The position numbers were made by a program, and so were the translations under genes. 64,000 bases of DNA, from positions 109,244,001 to 109,308,000 of the forward strand of contig OZ231126.1 in the NCBI GenBank assembly GCA_965153355.1. The letters run 5' to 3'. Shown here one piece after another: positions 13,242 through 24,688 of the stretch. Below the pieces are notes generated by a model that was not told where the DNA came from, made no database searches, and saw only the letters and a program-made list of their open reading frames with translations. The DNA comes from Flaccisagitta enflata. Lineage: Eukaryota > Chaetognatha > Sagittoidea > Aphragmophora. Position 1 is the stretch's first letter; each line of letters opens with the position of its first letter.

Positions 13242-13830
13242 CAGGGTGTTTCATGCCAAATTAGATATAAGAAAACGATGCCATTTTGCCTCTAAAAATG
13301 CAAAAGTAATTCTGAAAAAAGATTCAAAGAGCACTTAAGCTCCGATTTTTTGTGTAAAAATTTCATGGGTTTGGGTCAAATATCTTAGCCACAACATCAA
13401 TTTGAAGTAAAATGAGCATTTAAAGGAGAAGCTTTTTTCATATAATTTTGATTTTGAAAGTTTATCTTTGAAGTGCTCTAATTTCTGAACGGCTTGAACC
13501 ATAGATGCCAGATTGGTCCCAAATTAAAGGGAATTTGATAAGCTTTAATTTGAGACTAATCTGGTATCTGTAACTCAAGCCGTTTAGAAATGAGAACGCT
13601 TCAAAGAAAAACTTTAAGAATCAAGATTATGTCAAAAGAGCTTCTCTTTGAAATGCTCATTTTGATTCAAATTGATGTTGTGGCCAAGATATTTGACCCA
13701 GACCCATGAAATTTTTACACAAAAAATCGGAGCTTAAGTGCTCTTTGAATCTTTTTTCAGAATTTTTATTGCATTTTTAGAAGCAAAATGGCATCGTTTT
13801 CTTATATCTATTTTGGCATGAAACACCATG
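13242..13830. mobile_element. 589 bp mariner-type foldback element (MITE)
   Basis: The whole element is one long imperfect palindrome: CAGGGTGTTTCATGCCAAA at the left matches the inverted right end, and pairing continues through to a centre near 13535. It sits between TA dinucleotides (13240-13241 and 13831-13832), as expected for Tc1/mariner insertion. Paralogous units of the surrounding repeat block, for example near 15660 in reverse, show the uninterrupted target (CGTATCTATTTGCGAAAAAG), which fixes the boundaries. No transposase is encoded. Confidence 0.85.
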
Positions 13831-16800
13831 TAGATAGGTGATGGTTGAACGCTGTTCACTTTAACCGTCATCAGTTATCATTGTGGTTAAAACTATAAGA
13901 GGATGAATCGTTTGACTACTTGGCTAACTGGGACAAAACCAAACTGACATTGTATCTGTGTTTCAAAAAACGCTTTGTTAATCCACCACATCTCACACAA
14001 GAGTTAATGAACAAAACCATTAAACGAGTCCACTGTTTCAAAGATACACATTGGTACAGCTACGAAGTCATGTCTCCAGTGATCATCTTTTGATTCTGTC
14101 CATTCCCTTAAGTTCTATTTCTTTTTTTTCGCAGATAGATGCCGGACGGGAAAGAGTGTAAGATATGTGACATGCTCATATTAAGAAACAAAGACTTTCA
14201 GACACTGAGATATATATACTTGACCCAATGACAGCTCAACTCACCCATGAAACAAAATTGACGAGCATAGCCCTGTCCACAACCTCATTCCCTATCATTT
14301 GGTGTGCTGGGCACTTGCCAGCTCAAAACAACGATGGTCATATGTTTTACCAAAAGCTTTTCTTATGTATCAACGACGGGCCTGTAATAATGACAGGCAT
14401 CTCTCTTTTGTATCAACGAAGGGGTTTTTATCGTGACAGGCATGAACAGCGTGGGCACCCATTTCCTTTTCATGGGATGAGATCAAGATTATTACTCTCA
14501 AATTACGCTTGACTTTTGCGGTGAAAGATTCCACTTTAAACATCATCAGTTATCATTGTGGTTAAAACAATAAGAGGATGAATCGTTTGACTACTTGGCT
14601 AACTGGGACGAAACCGAAATGAGATCGTATCTGTGTTTCAAAAAACGCTTTGTTGATCCACCACATCTAACACAAGACTGTGTTTCAAAAAACGCTTTGA
14701 TAATCCACCACATCTAACACAAAAGTTAATGAACAAAACCATTAAACGAGTCACTGTTTCAAAGGAACACAGATACAGCTACGGAGTCATGTCTCCAGCG
14801 ATCATCTTTTGATTCAGTCCATTTTCTTGAGTTCGATGAATCTTTTGACTACTTGGCTACCTGGGACGAAACCAAACTGAGATCGTATCTATGTTTCAAA
14901 AAACGCTTTGTTTATCCACCACATCTCACACAAGAGTCAATGGACAAAACCATTAAAGGTGTCCACTGTTTCAAAGATACACATGGGTAAACCATTCATC
15001 CTCTTATAGTTTTAACCACAATGATAACTGATGACGGTTAAAGTGGAATCTTTCACCGCAAAAGTAGTTTGAGAGTAAAAGTCTTGATCTCATCCCATGA
15101 AATGGAATGCCTGTCACGATAACAGGCCCATTGTTGATACATAAGAAAAGTTTTTGGTAAAACATATGACAATCGTTGTTTTGAGCAGGCAAGTGCCGAG
15201 CACACCAAATGATAGGGAATGAGGAAGTGGACAGGGCTATGCATGCCAATCTTGTTTCATGGGTGAGTTGAGCTGTCATTGGGTCAAGTCTATATATCTA
15301 AGTTTCTGCAAGTCTTTGTTTCTCAATATGAGCATGTAATGTATCTTACACACTTTCCCATCCAATATCTATCTGCGAAAAAGAAGAAATAGAACCCAAG
15401 AATATGGACTGAATCAAAAGATGATCGCTGGAGATATGACTCCGTAGCTGTTCCAATGTGTATCTTTGAAACAGTGGACTCGTTTAATGGTTTTGTTCAT
15501 TAACTCTTGTGTGAGATGTGGTGGATTAACAGAGAGTTATTGAAACACAGATAGGATCTCAGTTTGGTTTCGTCCCAGTTAGCCAGGTAGTCAAACAATT
15601 TATCCTCTTATATTTAAAACCACAATGATAACTGATGACGGTTAAAGTGAACAGCGTTCAACCATCACGTATCTATTTGCGAAAAAGAAGAAATAGAACT
15701 CAAGAAAATGGACAGAATCAAAAGATGATCGCTGGAGATATGACTCCGTAGCTGTATCAATGTGTATCTTTGAAACAGTGGACTCGTTTAATGGTTTTGT
15801 CCATTAACTCTTGTGTGAGATGTGGTGGATTAACAAAGCGTTTTTTGAAACACAGATACGATGTCAGTTTGGTTTTGTCCCAGTTAGCCAAGTAGTCAAA
15901 CGATTCATCCTCTTATAGTTTTAACCACAATGATAACTGATGACGGTTAAAGTGAACAGCGTTCAACCATCCCGTATCTATTTGCGAAAAAGAAGAAATA
16001 GAACTCAAGAAAATGGACTGAATCAAAAGATGATCGCTGGAGATATGACTCCGTAGCTGTACCAATGTGTATCTTTGAAACAGTGGACTCGTTTAATGGT
16101 TTTGTCCATTGACTCTTGTGTGAGATGTGGTGGATTAACAAAGCGTTTTTTGAAACACAGATACAATCTCAGTTTGGTTTCGTCCCAGTTAGCCAAGTAG
16201 TCAAACGATTCATCCTCTTATAGTTTTAACCACAATGATAACTGATGACGGTTAAAGTGAACAGCGTTCAACCATCATGTATCTATTTGCAAAAAAGAAG
16301 AAATAGAAATCAAGAAAATAGACTGAATCAAAAGATGATCGTTGGAGATATGGCTCCGTAGCTGTATCCATGTGTATCTTTGAAACAGTGGACTTGTTTA
16401 ATGGTTTTGTTCATTGACTCTTGTGTGAGATGTGGTGGATTAACAAAGCGTTTATTGAAACACTGATATGATCTCAGTTTGGTTTCGTCCCAGTTAGCCA
16501 AGTAGTCAAACGATTCATCCTCCTAAAGTTTTGACCACAATGATAACTGATGACGGTTAAAGTGGAATCTTTCACCGCAAAAGTCAAGCGTAATTTGAGA
16601 GTAATAGTCTTGATCTCATCCCATGAAAAGGAATGCCTGTCACTATAACAGGCCCGTTCGTCAACCTTGTTTCATGGGTGAGTTGAGCTGTCATTGGGTC
16701 AAGTATATATATCTCAGTCTCTGAAAGTCTTTGTTTCTCAATATGAGCATGTAACGTATCTTACACACTTTCCCATCCGGTATCTATCTGCGAAAAAGAA

Positions 16801-18142
16801 GAAATAGAACTCAAGAAAATGGACTGAATCAAAAGATGATCGCTGTTGGGACAAAACCAAACTGAGATCGTATCTGTGTTTCAAAAAATGCTTTGATAAT
16901 CCACCATATCTCACACAAGAGTCAATGGACAAAACCATAAAACGAGTCCACTGTTTCAAATATACACATTGATACAGCTACAGAGTCATATCTCCAGCGA
17001 TCATCTTTTGATTCAGTCCATTTTCTTGAGTTCTATTTCTTCTTTTTCGCAGATAGATACCGGATGGGAAAGTGTGTAAGATACATTACATGCTCATATT
17101 GAGAAACAAAGACTTTCAGAGACTGAGATATATATACTTGACCCAATGACAGCTCAACTCACCCATGAAACAAGATTGACGAGCATAGCCCTGTCCACTA
17201 CCTCATTCCCTATCATTTGGTGTGCTGGGCACTTGCCTGCTCAAGCTTTACCAAAAGCTTTTCTTATGTATCAACCACGGGCCTGTTATCATGACAGGCA
17301 TTCCTTTTCATGGGATGAGATCAAGACTATTACTCTCAAATTGCGTGTCAGTTTGGTTTCGTCCCAGTTAGCCAAGTAGTCAAACGATTCAACCTCTCAT
17401 AATTTTAACCACAGTGATAACTGATGACAGTAAAAGTGAAGAGCGTTTAACCATCCCGTATCTATTTGCGAAAAAGAAGAAATAGAACTCAAGAAAATGG
17501 ACTGAATCAAAAGATGATCACCTTACATGCTCATATTGAGAAACAAAGACTTTCAGGGACTGAGATATATAGACTTGACCCAATGACAGCTCAACTCACC
17601 CATGAAACAAGATTGACGAGCAAAGCCCTGTCCACTACCTCAATCCCTATCATTTGGTGTGCTGGGCACTCGCCTGCTCAAAACAACGATTGTCATATGT
17701 TTTACCAAAAGCTTTTCTTATGTATCAACGACGGGCCTGTTATCGTGACAGGCATTTCTCTTTTGTATCAACGACGGGCTTTTTATCATGACAGGCATGA
17801 ACAGCGTAGGCACCCATTTCCTTTTCATGGGAGGAGATCAAGACCATTACTCTCAAATTACGCTTGACTTTTGCGGTGAAAGATTCCAATTTAACTGTTA
17901 TTAGTTATCATTGGGGCTAAAACAATAAGAGGATGAATCGTTTGACTACTTGGCTAACTGGGACGAAACCTCACACAAGAGTTAATGAACAAAACCATTA
18001 AACGAGTCCACTGTTTCAAAGATACACATTGGTACAGCTACGGAGTCATGTCTCCAGCGATCATCTTTTGATTCTGTCCATTTTCTTGAGTTCTATTTCT
18101 TCTTTTTCGCAGATAGATACCGGATGGGAAAGTGTGTAAGAT

Positions 18143-18751
18143 ATGACAGGTGGAACAACATCCCTCACTATACCCAAATTAAAAATATGGAAGAGGGCCT
18201 TGTGAGCCCTCACTGACTAGTTACTACGCGCATCACTCCTAGTTTTCCATTTAGCAAAACTAACTTAGCAAACATCCATTCTGAGTCTAACCCAAAACAC
18301 TAATGCTTACCAAAATAGATAAGGGCTAATTATCTTTACCAGAGTTACCAAAATTCAACAAATCACCGGAGGGTAACATTGTTAAGAAACCATACCCTTG
18401 AAGGATAGAATCGAGGTCAAGCTTAATGCGACCGCCGGACATTCTGATCCAAGGTACTGAGTAGTATGACAGGTGGAAAAACATCTCTCACTATACCCAA
18501 ATAAAAATATGGAAGAGGGCCTTGTGAGCCCTCACTGACTAGTTACTACGCGCATCACTCCTAGTTTTCCATTCAGCAAAACTAACTTAGCAAACATCTA
18601 TTCTGAGTCTAACCCAAAACACTAATGCTTACCAAAGTTACCAGAGTTACCAAAATTCAACAAATCACCCGAGGGTCACATTGTTAAGAAACCATACCCT
18701 TGAATGATAGAATCGAGGTCAAGCTTAATGCGACCGCCGGACATTCTGATT
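18143..18751. repeat. Tandem duplication, period 323 bp
   Basis: Two head-to-tail copies start with ATGACAGGTGGAA at 18143 and 18466 and share ATGGAAGAGGGCCTTGTGAG and GCGACCGCCGGACATTCTGA. The second copy has lost about 35 bp near 18630. They are embedded in the shuffled repeat block. Confidence 0.85.
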
Positions 18752-19321
18752 ACATGCTCATATTGATAAACAAAGACTTTCAGAGACTGAGATATATATA
18801 CTTGACCCAATGACAGCTCAACTCACCCATGAAACAAAATTGACGAGCATAGCCCTGTCAACTACCTCATTCCCTATCATTTGGTGTGCTGGGCACTTGC
18901 CAGCTCAAAACAACAATGGTCATATGTTTTACCAAAAGCTTTTCTTATATATCAACGACGGGCCTGTTATCGTGACAGGCATCTCTCTTTTGTATCAACA
19001 ACGGGCTTTTTAGTAGTAATTCTTATATTCTTAGAGAGCTAGTGGACACTATGACGTCATCACTAAATCTAAGGGAAATACCCAGTGCTCCTACCTACAG
19101 CTCTCTTTATTTCTATAGTAATTTGATTTAGCAGTACAAGTTCATAGCTTGAAATCCTTATAGAGTGGCCAGATTTCTATGCTGGTCAAGCTTTAACTTA
19201 AGATTATAGCCATGTGAACATCTCTCCGGACAATCATAAGGTACAGTACAGTATTTACTATTCTCTACTATACTTTAGTATAGCAAATGAAGATGACCAG
19301 AGGTTAGTAACAAAGAAATAA

Positions 19322-19358
19322 AGAGGGAAAGAAAGAAAGAAAGAAAGAAAGAAAGAAG
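19322..19358. repeat. (GAAA)n microsatellite
   Basis: Eight or more GAAA units, with looser purine-rich sequence to 19430 and another GAAA-rich stretch at 19740-19810. Confidence 0.85.
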
Positions 19359-19483
19359 AAGGAAAGAAAGAATGACGATGACCATTGAAGGATAGAAGGA
19401 GGATAGAAGAAAGAGAGAAAGAAAGATAGAAATGATGACCATCAAAATACTGTAAGATAATAAGTATCACTACTACTGTCACC

Positions 19484-19690
19484 AAAATCATAGCCTGTAC
19501 CTTGAACTTGTACCTTCTGTGATTCGGCTCTGGCTGCCAAAATCATAGCCTGTACCATGAACTTGTACCTTCTGTGATTCGGCTCTGGCTGCCAAAATCA
19601 TAGCCTGTACCTAGTTCTTGTACCTTCTGTGATTCGGCTCTGGCTGCCAAAATCATAGCCTGTACCTAGTTCTTGTACCTTCTGAGTTGA
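19484..19690. repeat. Tandem repeat, period about 57 bp, nearly four copies
   Basis: Each copy contains CAAAATCATAGCCTGTACC and CTTGTACCTTCTGTGATTCG followed by GCTCTGGCTGC. Copies 3 and 4 are almost identical, so the expansion is recent. Confidence 0.85.
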
Positions 19691-20957
19691 GCATCATTTA
19701 TTCAGATATATAGTAGAAGCACAAGGTATGGCAAGGGAAAAGCGAGAAAGAGAGAAAGAAAGAACGGAAGATAGAAAGAAAGAAAGGAAGACATAAAGAA
19801 AGATAGAAAGATTTGAGCTGGCAAAATGATGCCGAATACCCAGTGCTTCTACCTTTTTTTGAGATTTGAGTTGATCTGAGAAAATGACACCGAATACTAA
19901 GTGCTTGAACTTTTGAGATTGGCCTTTTGTTTTTTTCTTAGATGAAAAGTAGAAGCATTTGGTATAGAGTTGAGAAATGAGGAACGGCCGAGTTAAGGAA
20001 AATAAAGGGGAAAGGGATAAGGAGGAGATGAAGAGATATAAGGAATGGTCAAAAAACTTTGAAAGGCTTATTGAAAAAGTAAATTTTGATATATAGATGT
20101 ATGAGTATGTTGGAATGGCAGGTTTAAGGTTTTTGAGGTTCTTCTTAGGTATTTTGGTATACCCTTTCAGGTTTTTGGTAGTCCCTTTTAGGTGTATTGA
20201 TGGTACATTTTTGGTTATTGTATGAGAAATTGGGTAAATTATAATGCCTGAAAAGGTTTTTTATTGTTACTTTAAAGGTTTTTTTGATTGAAATTTTTTT
20301 AAAGAGAATTGTAAAGGCAAAATGAAGTTTTGAAATACAAAATGGCATAGTAAATGTGATATGAAAGGTAGGTAGATTAAAGGGACACATTAAGGTACAT
20401 TTATAGTATTGGTAAATTTGAAGATTTTGGTTTGAGCATTTTTGGTAACATTTTTATGGTGCAAAATATGGTTAGTTACCTAATGGCTCTAAAGACAGTT
20501 GACGGCTAAGATAAAAGATAGACAATACAGGTTAGTCTGATCATGAGATAGAACAACATAGATAGAAAGACAGAGATAGAAAGAGAGAAAAGATAACAGA
20601 GATAGAGAGACAGACATAGAAAGACAGAAAAGATGACATGACAAAATGGAGGAGGAAGAGGAGTTGACGTGACGCGAGGAAGAGGAAGAGGAAGAGGAAA
20701 TAAAAGAAAAAAAAAGAAAATATATGAAAGTTAATAGGAAGAGGAAGAGAAATGGAGGAAAAGAAAGAAAGAAAAGTAATATAAGGAGGCAGAAGAGGAA
20801 GAGGAAAAGCATATATATATATATAAGCATGATTTTACAATTTTTATTCATAATGATGGCTGAATTAAATGAAAATTTTTATTCCACAAAAACTCATAAA
20901 TATCCTCCGTCAAGTTTTTTTACTTTTACTGGGAAATAGTAATTGTGGTATGCAGCA

Positions 20958-21105
20958 AAACAAGGCCGGATACACGGCAATCCAGTCGCGGACAGTTGGG
21001 CAGGAGCAGTAGTGCGAAAAACGCTCGTAATTCAAAAATGTGACCGACCGACGGACGGACGGACCGATTGACCAAGGTGTAGAGTTGCGTGTCCGCGACT
21101 AAAAA
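20958..21105 (+). repeat. SINE-like family, compact full-length copy
   Basis: A clean 148 bp copy: ACAAGGCCGGATACACGGC head, CAGTCGCGGACAGTTGGGCA, AAAAACGCTCGTAATTC, GACCGACCGACGGACGG, then AGAGTTGCGTGTCCGCGACT and an A run. It is the best reference copy in the window. Confidence 0.8.
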
Positions 21106-21117
21106 TACTTTTGGTAG

Positions 21118-21330
21118 CTAAAATAAGACTTTAGTTCTAATACTTTTGAATGAAAATATTTTTCATAGAAATTTGAGGCCAATACCTAGTTCTAATACTT
21201 TTGATTGAAAAATATTTTTCATAGAAATTTAAGCCCAATACCTTGTTCTAATACTTTTGATTAAAAATATTCTTCTTAGAAATTTAAGGCCAATACCTTG
21301 TTCTTATACTTTTGATAAGAAATAGTTAAA
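21118..21330. repeat. Tandem repeat, period about 57 bp, three copies
   Basis: Each copy carries ATACTTTTGA, an AAATATT core, ATAGAAATTT and CCAATACC(T/A)(A/T)GTTCT. The array lies between the SINE-like copy and the first element 1 gene, exactly where the ATPase N-terminus should be. Confidence 0.8.
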
Positions 21331-21384
21331 AGTATCTTTGTTGCATATTCAATTCATGGATAAAAAGGAAAGACTACATTTTTA

Positions 21385-22047
21385 TTGGAGACAATTAAAG
21401 ACCATTCAAATCATTTTGTGACCAAGCCAACCAAGGTCATTTATTTTTTTCTCGAGGAGTGTAGTGCCGTGACAGAACTGAGAAAGTTTTTTTCTGAAAA
21501 AAATGATATTAAAGGATTGTTCCTAAGAAAGATTCCAGAGACAAATTTTATCGAAAGTTTGGGAATTGAAAAAGGATCCACTTGTATAATTTTAGACGAC
21601 TTTCATGTACAAGCTTTATCAAGTGAGCCGCTGAGGGAAACTCTTTTGAACCTCAGTAGTGTGTGGAATCACCATTATCAAATTGTCACATTCTATGTGG
21701 CGCAGCAATATGACATGTTCCTGAAGTCGTCCAAACTGAATGGCCTTTTGGTTAACTCAACTCATATTGTGCTGTGGAGATCCAATCACGACGTTAAAAG
21801 TATCAAAAGAAATTTGGATCGATATTTTGTCAAGCTAAAAGGAGACTTGACATTGTGGAAAATATTTGAACGCTATGTTCAAAGTGAACAATTTAAGTTT
21901 TTGATGATTTGTGTTTCTCCTTTGTGTCGACGGCCTTCGGTTTGGATGAACACTCTAATGTCTTCAGATGATCAAGTTCTTTCCTTTCACGAGTCGGACC
22001 CAGAATCGGATGATCAGGACGAGATTGAAAGTGTGCAAGTACAGTAA
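21385..22047 (+). pseudogene. Genome-packaging ATPase (FtsK/HerA, A32-like), 5' truncated
   Basis: Resembles the packaging ATPase of Polinton/adintovirus-type elements, which pumps DNA into preformed capsids. What is seen: a Walker B strand CIILDDF at about residues 67-73, then a LSSVWNHH segment and a FYVAQQ sensor-type motif at about 91-108, then IVLWRSNHD and a long C-terminal helix region, ending in an acidic tail. This order fits the A32/FtsK C-terminal two thirds. The N-terminal P-loop (Walker A) is absent: directly upstream is a 57 bp tandem array and a SINE-like copy. Either the 5' part is lost or it lies in an unrecognised upstream exon. It is the first gene of element 1; the next gene starts 11 bp after its stop. 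Family assignment is by motif order only. Confidence 0.65.
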
Positions 22048-22058
22048 GCAGTCAATCT

Positions 22059-22388
22059 ATGGCGTGTCGGAAAAAAAAGCATTTAAGAGCATTTTTAGAT
22101 GCTTGTGTCACTGACTCCTTGTTTACTGAGGATTTGAAGACCAACGTTTTCGTATGCATAATTGAAATTGTGAAAAATTGCATGAAATCAAAGCTGAAGC
22201 ATTGTTTCTCATCAAAAACTTTGAAATACATTGCTAAAAACATAAAACTTTTGAAATTCTTAAAAAGTAAAAAAATTTCTTTAAAAAAACGAAAAAAGAG
22301 ATTCTTACGGTGTTCAAAAAAGGAACAAAAATTGTTTTACAATCATATTTTGTATGATTTTATAAACAACTGTTTAGAATGTGATTGA
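22059..22388 (+). CDS. Small basic protein of unknown function
   Basis: A 109-residue, very Lys-rich protein (about one residue in five to six is Lys or Arg). The middle has IIEIVKNCM then a SKTLKYIAKNIKLLKFL helix and a SKKISLKKRKKR basic stretch. Polinton-like elements often carry a small basic ORF of this layout (a helical 'EIxxN' region followed by basic helices), but I cannot name it. It lies between ATPase and the KR-rich gene, and its TGA lies just before the start of the next gene. A nucleic-acid-binding role is plausible from charge alone. Confidence 0.5.
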   Translation: MACRKKKHLRAFLDACVTDSLFTEDLKTNVFVCIIEIVKNCMKSKLKHCFSSKTLKYIAKNIKLLKFLKSKKISLKKRKKRFLRCSKKEQKLFYNHILYDFINNCLECD

Positions 22389-22404
22389 TGGGCGAAAAAA
22401 AAAA

Positions 22405-23680
22405 ATGAGTTCTACTAATCCCACTAGTTATGTGAAATCTCCTTTTTTGAAGTCGGTTCTAGAGGAGGAAGGGACTTCATGCGAGGAAAAGATTGAGAAG
22501 ATTAAAGGCCTTGTTGAAGGGAAAAAATTATCCCTCTTGAAAAGTGGACAAAGTGCATCTGGAAGTAGTCAGACAAACAGCAACAATGCCCCCAATGGAA
22601 ATGCACCATTGATTTCTAACAATAATGGCAATGCGCCATTGGCTCCTAGCAAAGAATCTGATGCGGTTTTGAGCGGATTAAGTGGGATAAAAGAGCGTCA
22701 ACTTGGTGAAACAATTTTGGATGAAATAAATTGAAGTAACTTAATTGACTATGATAAAAATACTTTTGAGATCATAGTGCAATCTGAAGTTATAAAGTTC
22801 TCAAACATAAAAAATTTGATTTCATTTTGTGTGACGTCAAACGCAGCGCAAATTCCAATTGGCTGCACAATTTTTATTGAGGCTTTAATGCAAATAAAAG
22901 CCTCGATAGCATCTTTGAGAAGTGGGGACGCTCAAATTATCAAAGAGGATTTATTGAGAGTGCGCGCTTTGCATGAACAAGATAGTAATTCTATGAGGCC
23001 ACCGTTACCTAATAACGACGGAGGTGCGGAGGCTGACAGCGGTGGAGGGGAAGCAACAATTGACAGCGGCGCTGGAAGCGGAGTGGCTGACAGCGGCGTT
23101 GGTAGCGAAGGTGTATCCGTCGAATTACCAAGAGAGGGCGTTGACGCGGAGATCGGAGACGGTAATAGAAGAGGGAGGAAGAGAAAGGTGGCGTCTTCTA
23201 GTCAAGAGGAATTGGCACCGGCGAAGAGACGGTTTAACGTTCCAGAATCGGATTTGTCCAATCTGAGGAGGTATGGTAATGGGAGTATGACATGGGAATG
23301 TTAAATGACTGTTTGCCTGATTGTTTGCCTATATGCCTGCCTGTAAGCTTGTTTGTTAGGTCGTGTGTTTGTATACATGTATGACTGTTGATTGGTTGCC
23401 TTTCTAGTAACGGATAAGCGACTTTATAAGGGGTTTTGCCCGTCCGTCGGTCCATTGGTCCGTCGGCCGGTCCGTTGTTCCGTGTGATCGAGTTGGGAAG
23501 TGTGAAAACGCGCATTTCCGCCCCTGCCCACCCATCCGCGACTGGTATTGTCCGTGTATCTTTTTTTTTGTTCCTGTTTCTGTTTTTAGGAGTCCGAGGC
23601 TCGTATCAAAAATTGAGGAAGCTTGGTCTACAGGAGTTGTGGATGAACCCGCGAAAGGAAGAAGGAAAAAGAAAAAATGA
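22405..23680 (+). pseudogene. KR-rich nuclear-type protein, two exons, in-frame TGA
   Basis: The start at 22405 (MSST) is preferred to an upstream GTG. Exon 1 runs to 23270 and exon 2 from 23590 to 23680. The first half carries Ser/Asn-rich low complexity; a conserved block (INIKN-type, IPIGC..FIEAL..IKA) at 22780-22960 matches the element 2 homologue; the C-terminus holds a RRGRKRK cluster, KRRFNVPESDLSNLRR, then SPRLVSKIEEAW. A TGA at 22732-22734 interrupts the frame where the homologue has Gln. The 319 bp intron (23271-23589) begins GTATGG, ends TTTTTAG, restores the frame exactly and contains a reverse copy of the SINE-like family; element 2 has no intron here. The stop TGA overlaps the integrase ATG. 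Role unknown; possibly nuclear or DNA-binding. Confidence 0.65.
23420..23570 (-). repeat. SINE-like family copy inside the KR-rich gene intron
   Basis: GCCCGTCCGTCGGTCCATTG, CGCGCATTTCCGCCCCTGCC and CACCCATCCGCGACTGG are the reverse complement of the family's tetramer, AAACGC and GGGTGGGCAGGGGC modules. The copy makes up about half of the 319 bp intron; the intron's own GT and AG lie outside it. Confidence 0.7.
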
Positions 23681-24615
23681 GATCAAAAGTACGGCAATTA
23701 TTGGATTCTGGTTTACGTGATAAAAGTTCTCCCTTGTTTCTATCAAAAAACAAAACTGAAATCAAGAAGTTTTTTGAATCAAGAGGATTTGATATTGATG
23801 AAAAGGAAATAGACCAATACTTGCAAGAAGAACGGTCTAATGGCATCCTCATTAGAAATGATTCTGAACGGAAGAAGAAGGAAATATCTCGGGCGATGGT
23901 TTTAGCCCCAAAGTTCTTTTCTTGGGTATTTTCAGATGTTTTACATTTAAGTAAGAGCCGTGATTATGGGAAAGATAGTACTAGATACGTGGTACTAATT
24001 GTTGACAGTTTGAGTTTATTTTGCTATTTAGCTCCATTAAAATCAACTAAAGCTGATGACTTGATTTCTGCATTTAAATCTATTTTTTTGCGTAGTCCTT
24101 ATTTACCAGAGCATCGTGAACGTTTGAGTGTTGACATGGGTATTGAGTATCTCGCTAAAAAATCGCATGCTTTTTTTTCTTCACATGGTATTCGTTTGAA
24201 TCCCATCCCCCCTAAAAGATTGGACCGAAGGTCGTATGGTGCAAATTTTGCAGAGGTCATGAATAGGTCTCTGAGGTCGTACCTCGAAAAACTTCAATTC
24301 AATGATGAAATGGTGAAGTTGACATGGGCAGAAAAATTGTTAGCCATTGAAAATAGAATGAACAAAAAGGCAAGAGCTGTTTTTAAGGGGTACAGTAGCG
24401 TTGATATGTTAACACAGTCGCCAAAATATGTACAAATGCTAAAATATGATCGGCGCTTTGTAAGTAGAAAGTTTTTAAAGGAACATATGAAAAATCCTAA
24501 AAATATTGTACTGTTTTCTATTGTGAAAATTCAAAAATACAAGCTCGTTATCTTAATTGTCTTGCAGAGCCACTTGAAAAATAAACCATTGGGGATTATT
24601 CATATTTTAAAGTGA
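23677..24615 (+). pseudogene. DDE integrase (retroviral-type, Polinton family), C-terminal deletion
   Basis: Inserts the element's DNA ends into host DNA. An rve-type core is visible: first catalytic Asp about residue 87 in FSDVLHLSK, a VLIVDSLSLF strand at 106-115, second Asp about 153 in SVDMGIEY, and Glu about 193 in GANFAE, spaced 39 residues from the second Asp. PLKSTKADD fits the Polinton integrase core. The N-terminus (SPLFLSKNKTEIKKF) matches element 2. After the core, about 80 residues present in the element 2 homologue are missing and the frame shifts, so the end of the ORF (from about 24535) is spurious; the homologous C-terminal tail can be followed in another frame to 24661. It begins with an ATGA overlap with the previous gene. 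Probably inactive. Confidence 0.8.
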
Positions 24616-24688
24616 AAAATTGTGATAAGGTTTTCTATGCTTCAAAACATGCCTTTGATTAGTACGGTTTAATTGTGTACAGATTACA

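Larger units (their letters stand above)
12720..19015. repeat. 6 kb block of shuffled direct and inverted repeats
   Basis: A unit of about 1 kb recurs in at least eight partial copies on both strands. Its recognisable modules are CGACGGGCCTGTTATCGTGA, TGACAGCTCAACTCACCCAT, GATGATCGCTGGAGATATGA and TTAACCGTCATCAGTTATCA. Copies at 12.8-14.6, 17.1-18.1 and 18.8 kb run forward; those at 15.0-16.7 kb run mostly in reverse. Every frame is broken by stops, so if the unit ever coded (a recurrent frame begins MTAQLTHET) it is dead. It may be fragments of an unidentified transposon or a satellite-like expansion. Confidence 0.7.

Noticed and set aside
14228-17867. Recurrent MTAQLTHET frames as a gene family
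   Set aside because: Copies are broken within 60-130 codons in every unit and differ by indels; the open stretch reflects repetition. I keep the block as a repeat only.
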